Source: JACOMY01 sp046233115 | GTDB lineage: Bacteria > Pseudomonadota > Alphaproteobacteria > Kiloniellales > JACOMY01 | Direction: 5' to 3' | DNA: 64,000 nucleotides | NCBI GenBank assembly: GCA_046233115.1 | Contig: JBJXHM010000004.1 | Location: forward strand, 372,001 to 436,000 | Shown here: piece after piece, positions 63,224 to 64,000 of the stretch | Layout of the letters: each line of letters begins with the position of its first letter | Numbering within the stretch: the first letter of the stretch is position 1 | Notes under the pieces: generated by a model | Seen by the model: only the letters and a program-made list of their open reading frames with translations | Told to the model about the DNA's origin: nothing | Databases searched by the model: none | Made by a program: the position numbers and the translations under genes

Positions 63224-63841
63224 CTAGTTCCGGGAGTAGTACTCGATGACGAGGTTCGGCTCCATACGGGCGTGGTAGGGCACGTCCGACAGCTTCGGCG
63301 CCTGCACGAAGCGGGCCCGGCGCTCACCGATGTTGACCTCGATGTAGTCCGGGACCTCTCGGTCCGGGGTGTCCAGCGCGGAGAGCACAAGCGGCAGGTC
63401 GCGGCTCTTGGCGCGGATCACGATCTCGTCGCCGTCCTTCACCTGGAAGGAGGGGATGGTGACGCGGGTGCCGTTCACCAGGATATGGCCGTGGTTCACG
63501 AACTGGCGGGCGGCGAACACGGTCGGCACGAACTTGGCGCGGTAGATCACCGCGTCCAGCCGGCGCTCCAAGAGCTCGATCAGGTTCTCGCCGGTGTCGC
63601 CGCGGCGGCGCGCGGCCTCCTTGTAGTAGCGGCGGAACTGGCGCTCGCCGATGTTGCCGTAGTAGCCCTTCAGCTTCTGCTTGGCCATCAGCTGCGTGCC
63701 GAAGTCGGTCGGCTTCTTGCGGCGCTGGCCGTGCTGTCCGGGGCCGTAGGGGCGGTTGTTCACCGGGCTCTTCGGCCGGCCCCAGAGGTTGACGCCGAGA
63801 CGGCGGTCGATCTTATGCTTGGAATTCAGACGCTTCGACAT
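63224..63841 (-). CDS. rpsD: 30S ribosomal protein S4
   Basis: A 205-residue primary 16S rRNA-binding ribosomal protein. The start at 63841 (MSKRLNSKHKIDRRLGVNLWG) is the usual S4 N-terminus, and 205 residues is the common length; the frame from 63874 only adds leader codons. The S4 RNA-binding domain (LERRLDAVIYRAKFVPTV, ARQFVNHGHILVNG) and the C-terminus (PNLVIEYYSRN) are typical. It is monocistronic here, between ppdK and the right edge, with its own terminator. Confidence 0.96.
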   Translation of the reverse strand: MSKRLNSKHKIDRRLGVNLWGRPKSPVNNRPYGPGQHGQRRKKPTDFGTQLMAKQKLKGYYGNIGERQFRRYYKEAARRRGDTGENLIELLERRLDAVIYRAKFVPTVFAARQFVNHGHILVNGTRVTIPSFQVKDGDEIVIRAKSRDLPLVLSALDTPDREVPDYIEVNIGERRARFVQAPKLSDVPYHARMEPNLVIEYYSRN

Positions 63842-64000
63842 GAAGAGGCACTTTGCTCCTTTGGACAGGGTCATGGCCCGGACAGTTCAATCGTCCGGCC
63901 CTTCGTGTCCCGGTAGGCTTGGCCCCCATAAGGAAGGCGCAAACGGGTAGGATCGGAAACTAGGCCCAATCACCGCATTTCCGGGAAGACGCGTGACATG
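63842..64000 (-). promoter_or_regulatory. rpsD leader with a small hairpin; right-edge intergenic sequence
   Basis: CCGGAC (63878-63883) and GTCCGG (63893-63898) form a 6-bp stem, 37 bases upstream of the rpsD start on its own transcript. S4 represses its own translation in some bacteria through a leader structure, so a regulatory role is possible but not shown. An ATG at the last three bases could start a plus-strand gene beyond the window; nothing can be said about it. Confidence 0.3.

Overview
The window is GC-rich (I estimate roughly two-thirds G+C), densely coded alphaproteobacterial DNA. Heterotetrameric sarcosine oxidase, a dimethylglycine-dehydrogenase-like flavoprotein, Xsc, pyruvate phosphate dikinase and FabI fit a marine or soil member of Rhodospirillales or a relative. 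I cannot name a genus. No tRNA, rRNA, CRISPR array, integrase or intact insertion sequence was seen.

Layout. 1-3029 (minus): a peptide/nickel-type ABC importer (binding protein, DppB-like, partial DppC-like). 3280-4374: a stand-alone gcvT-like gene. 4635-12283: three RTX (calcium beta-roll) genes in a row. 12637-13254: a small secreted protein of unknown function. 13339-15783 (minus): a dimethylglycine/sarcosine dehydrogenase-like flavoprotein with repeated palindromic motifs upstream. 16225-34004: a 12-gene co-directional block built around SrfB- and SrfC-like proteins. 34180-39123: SDR, fabI-type enoyl reductase, ackA and xsc. 39358-41105: LysR and RpiR-type regulators. 41275-46352: soxBDAG. 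46597-49934: a polar amino-acid-type ABC importer. 50232-59535: three more RTX genes around a small VOC protein. 59853-63841 (minus): an EF-hand protein, ppdK and rpsD.

The most interesting system is the 16-34 kb block. It pairs a predicted actin/Hsp70-fold ATPase (SrfB-like) with a predicted dynamin-like GTPase (SrfC-like). Around them are three single-pass membrane proteins sharing a TM plus coiled-coil stalk (one ending in a vWA domain, one in a trypsin-like protease, one in a YfaP/DUF2135-like domain), a bitopic TPR-like protein, a secreted SH3-like/vWA protein, an FtsX-type ABC exporter pair, an exported formylglycine-generating-enzyme-fold protein and two lipoproteins. Most of the genes touch or overlap. 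The arrangement suggests one envelope-spanning, NTP-driven machine; its function is not known to me.

The second theme is calcium-binding surface or secreted proteins. Four of the six RTX proteins carry long arrays with an exact 19-residue period (15 to 25 units) instead of the canonical 9+9, encoded by 57-bp tandem DNA repeats. Five end in a serralysin-like C-terminal region expected to direct type I secretion, but no type I exporter is in the window. The third theme is N-methyl amine and one-carbon metabolism: sarcosine oxidase, the DMGDH-like enzyme and the GcvT-like protein all hand carbon to tetrahydrofolate.
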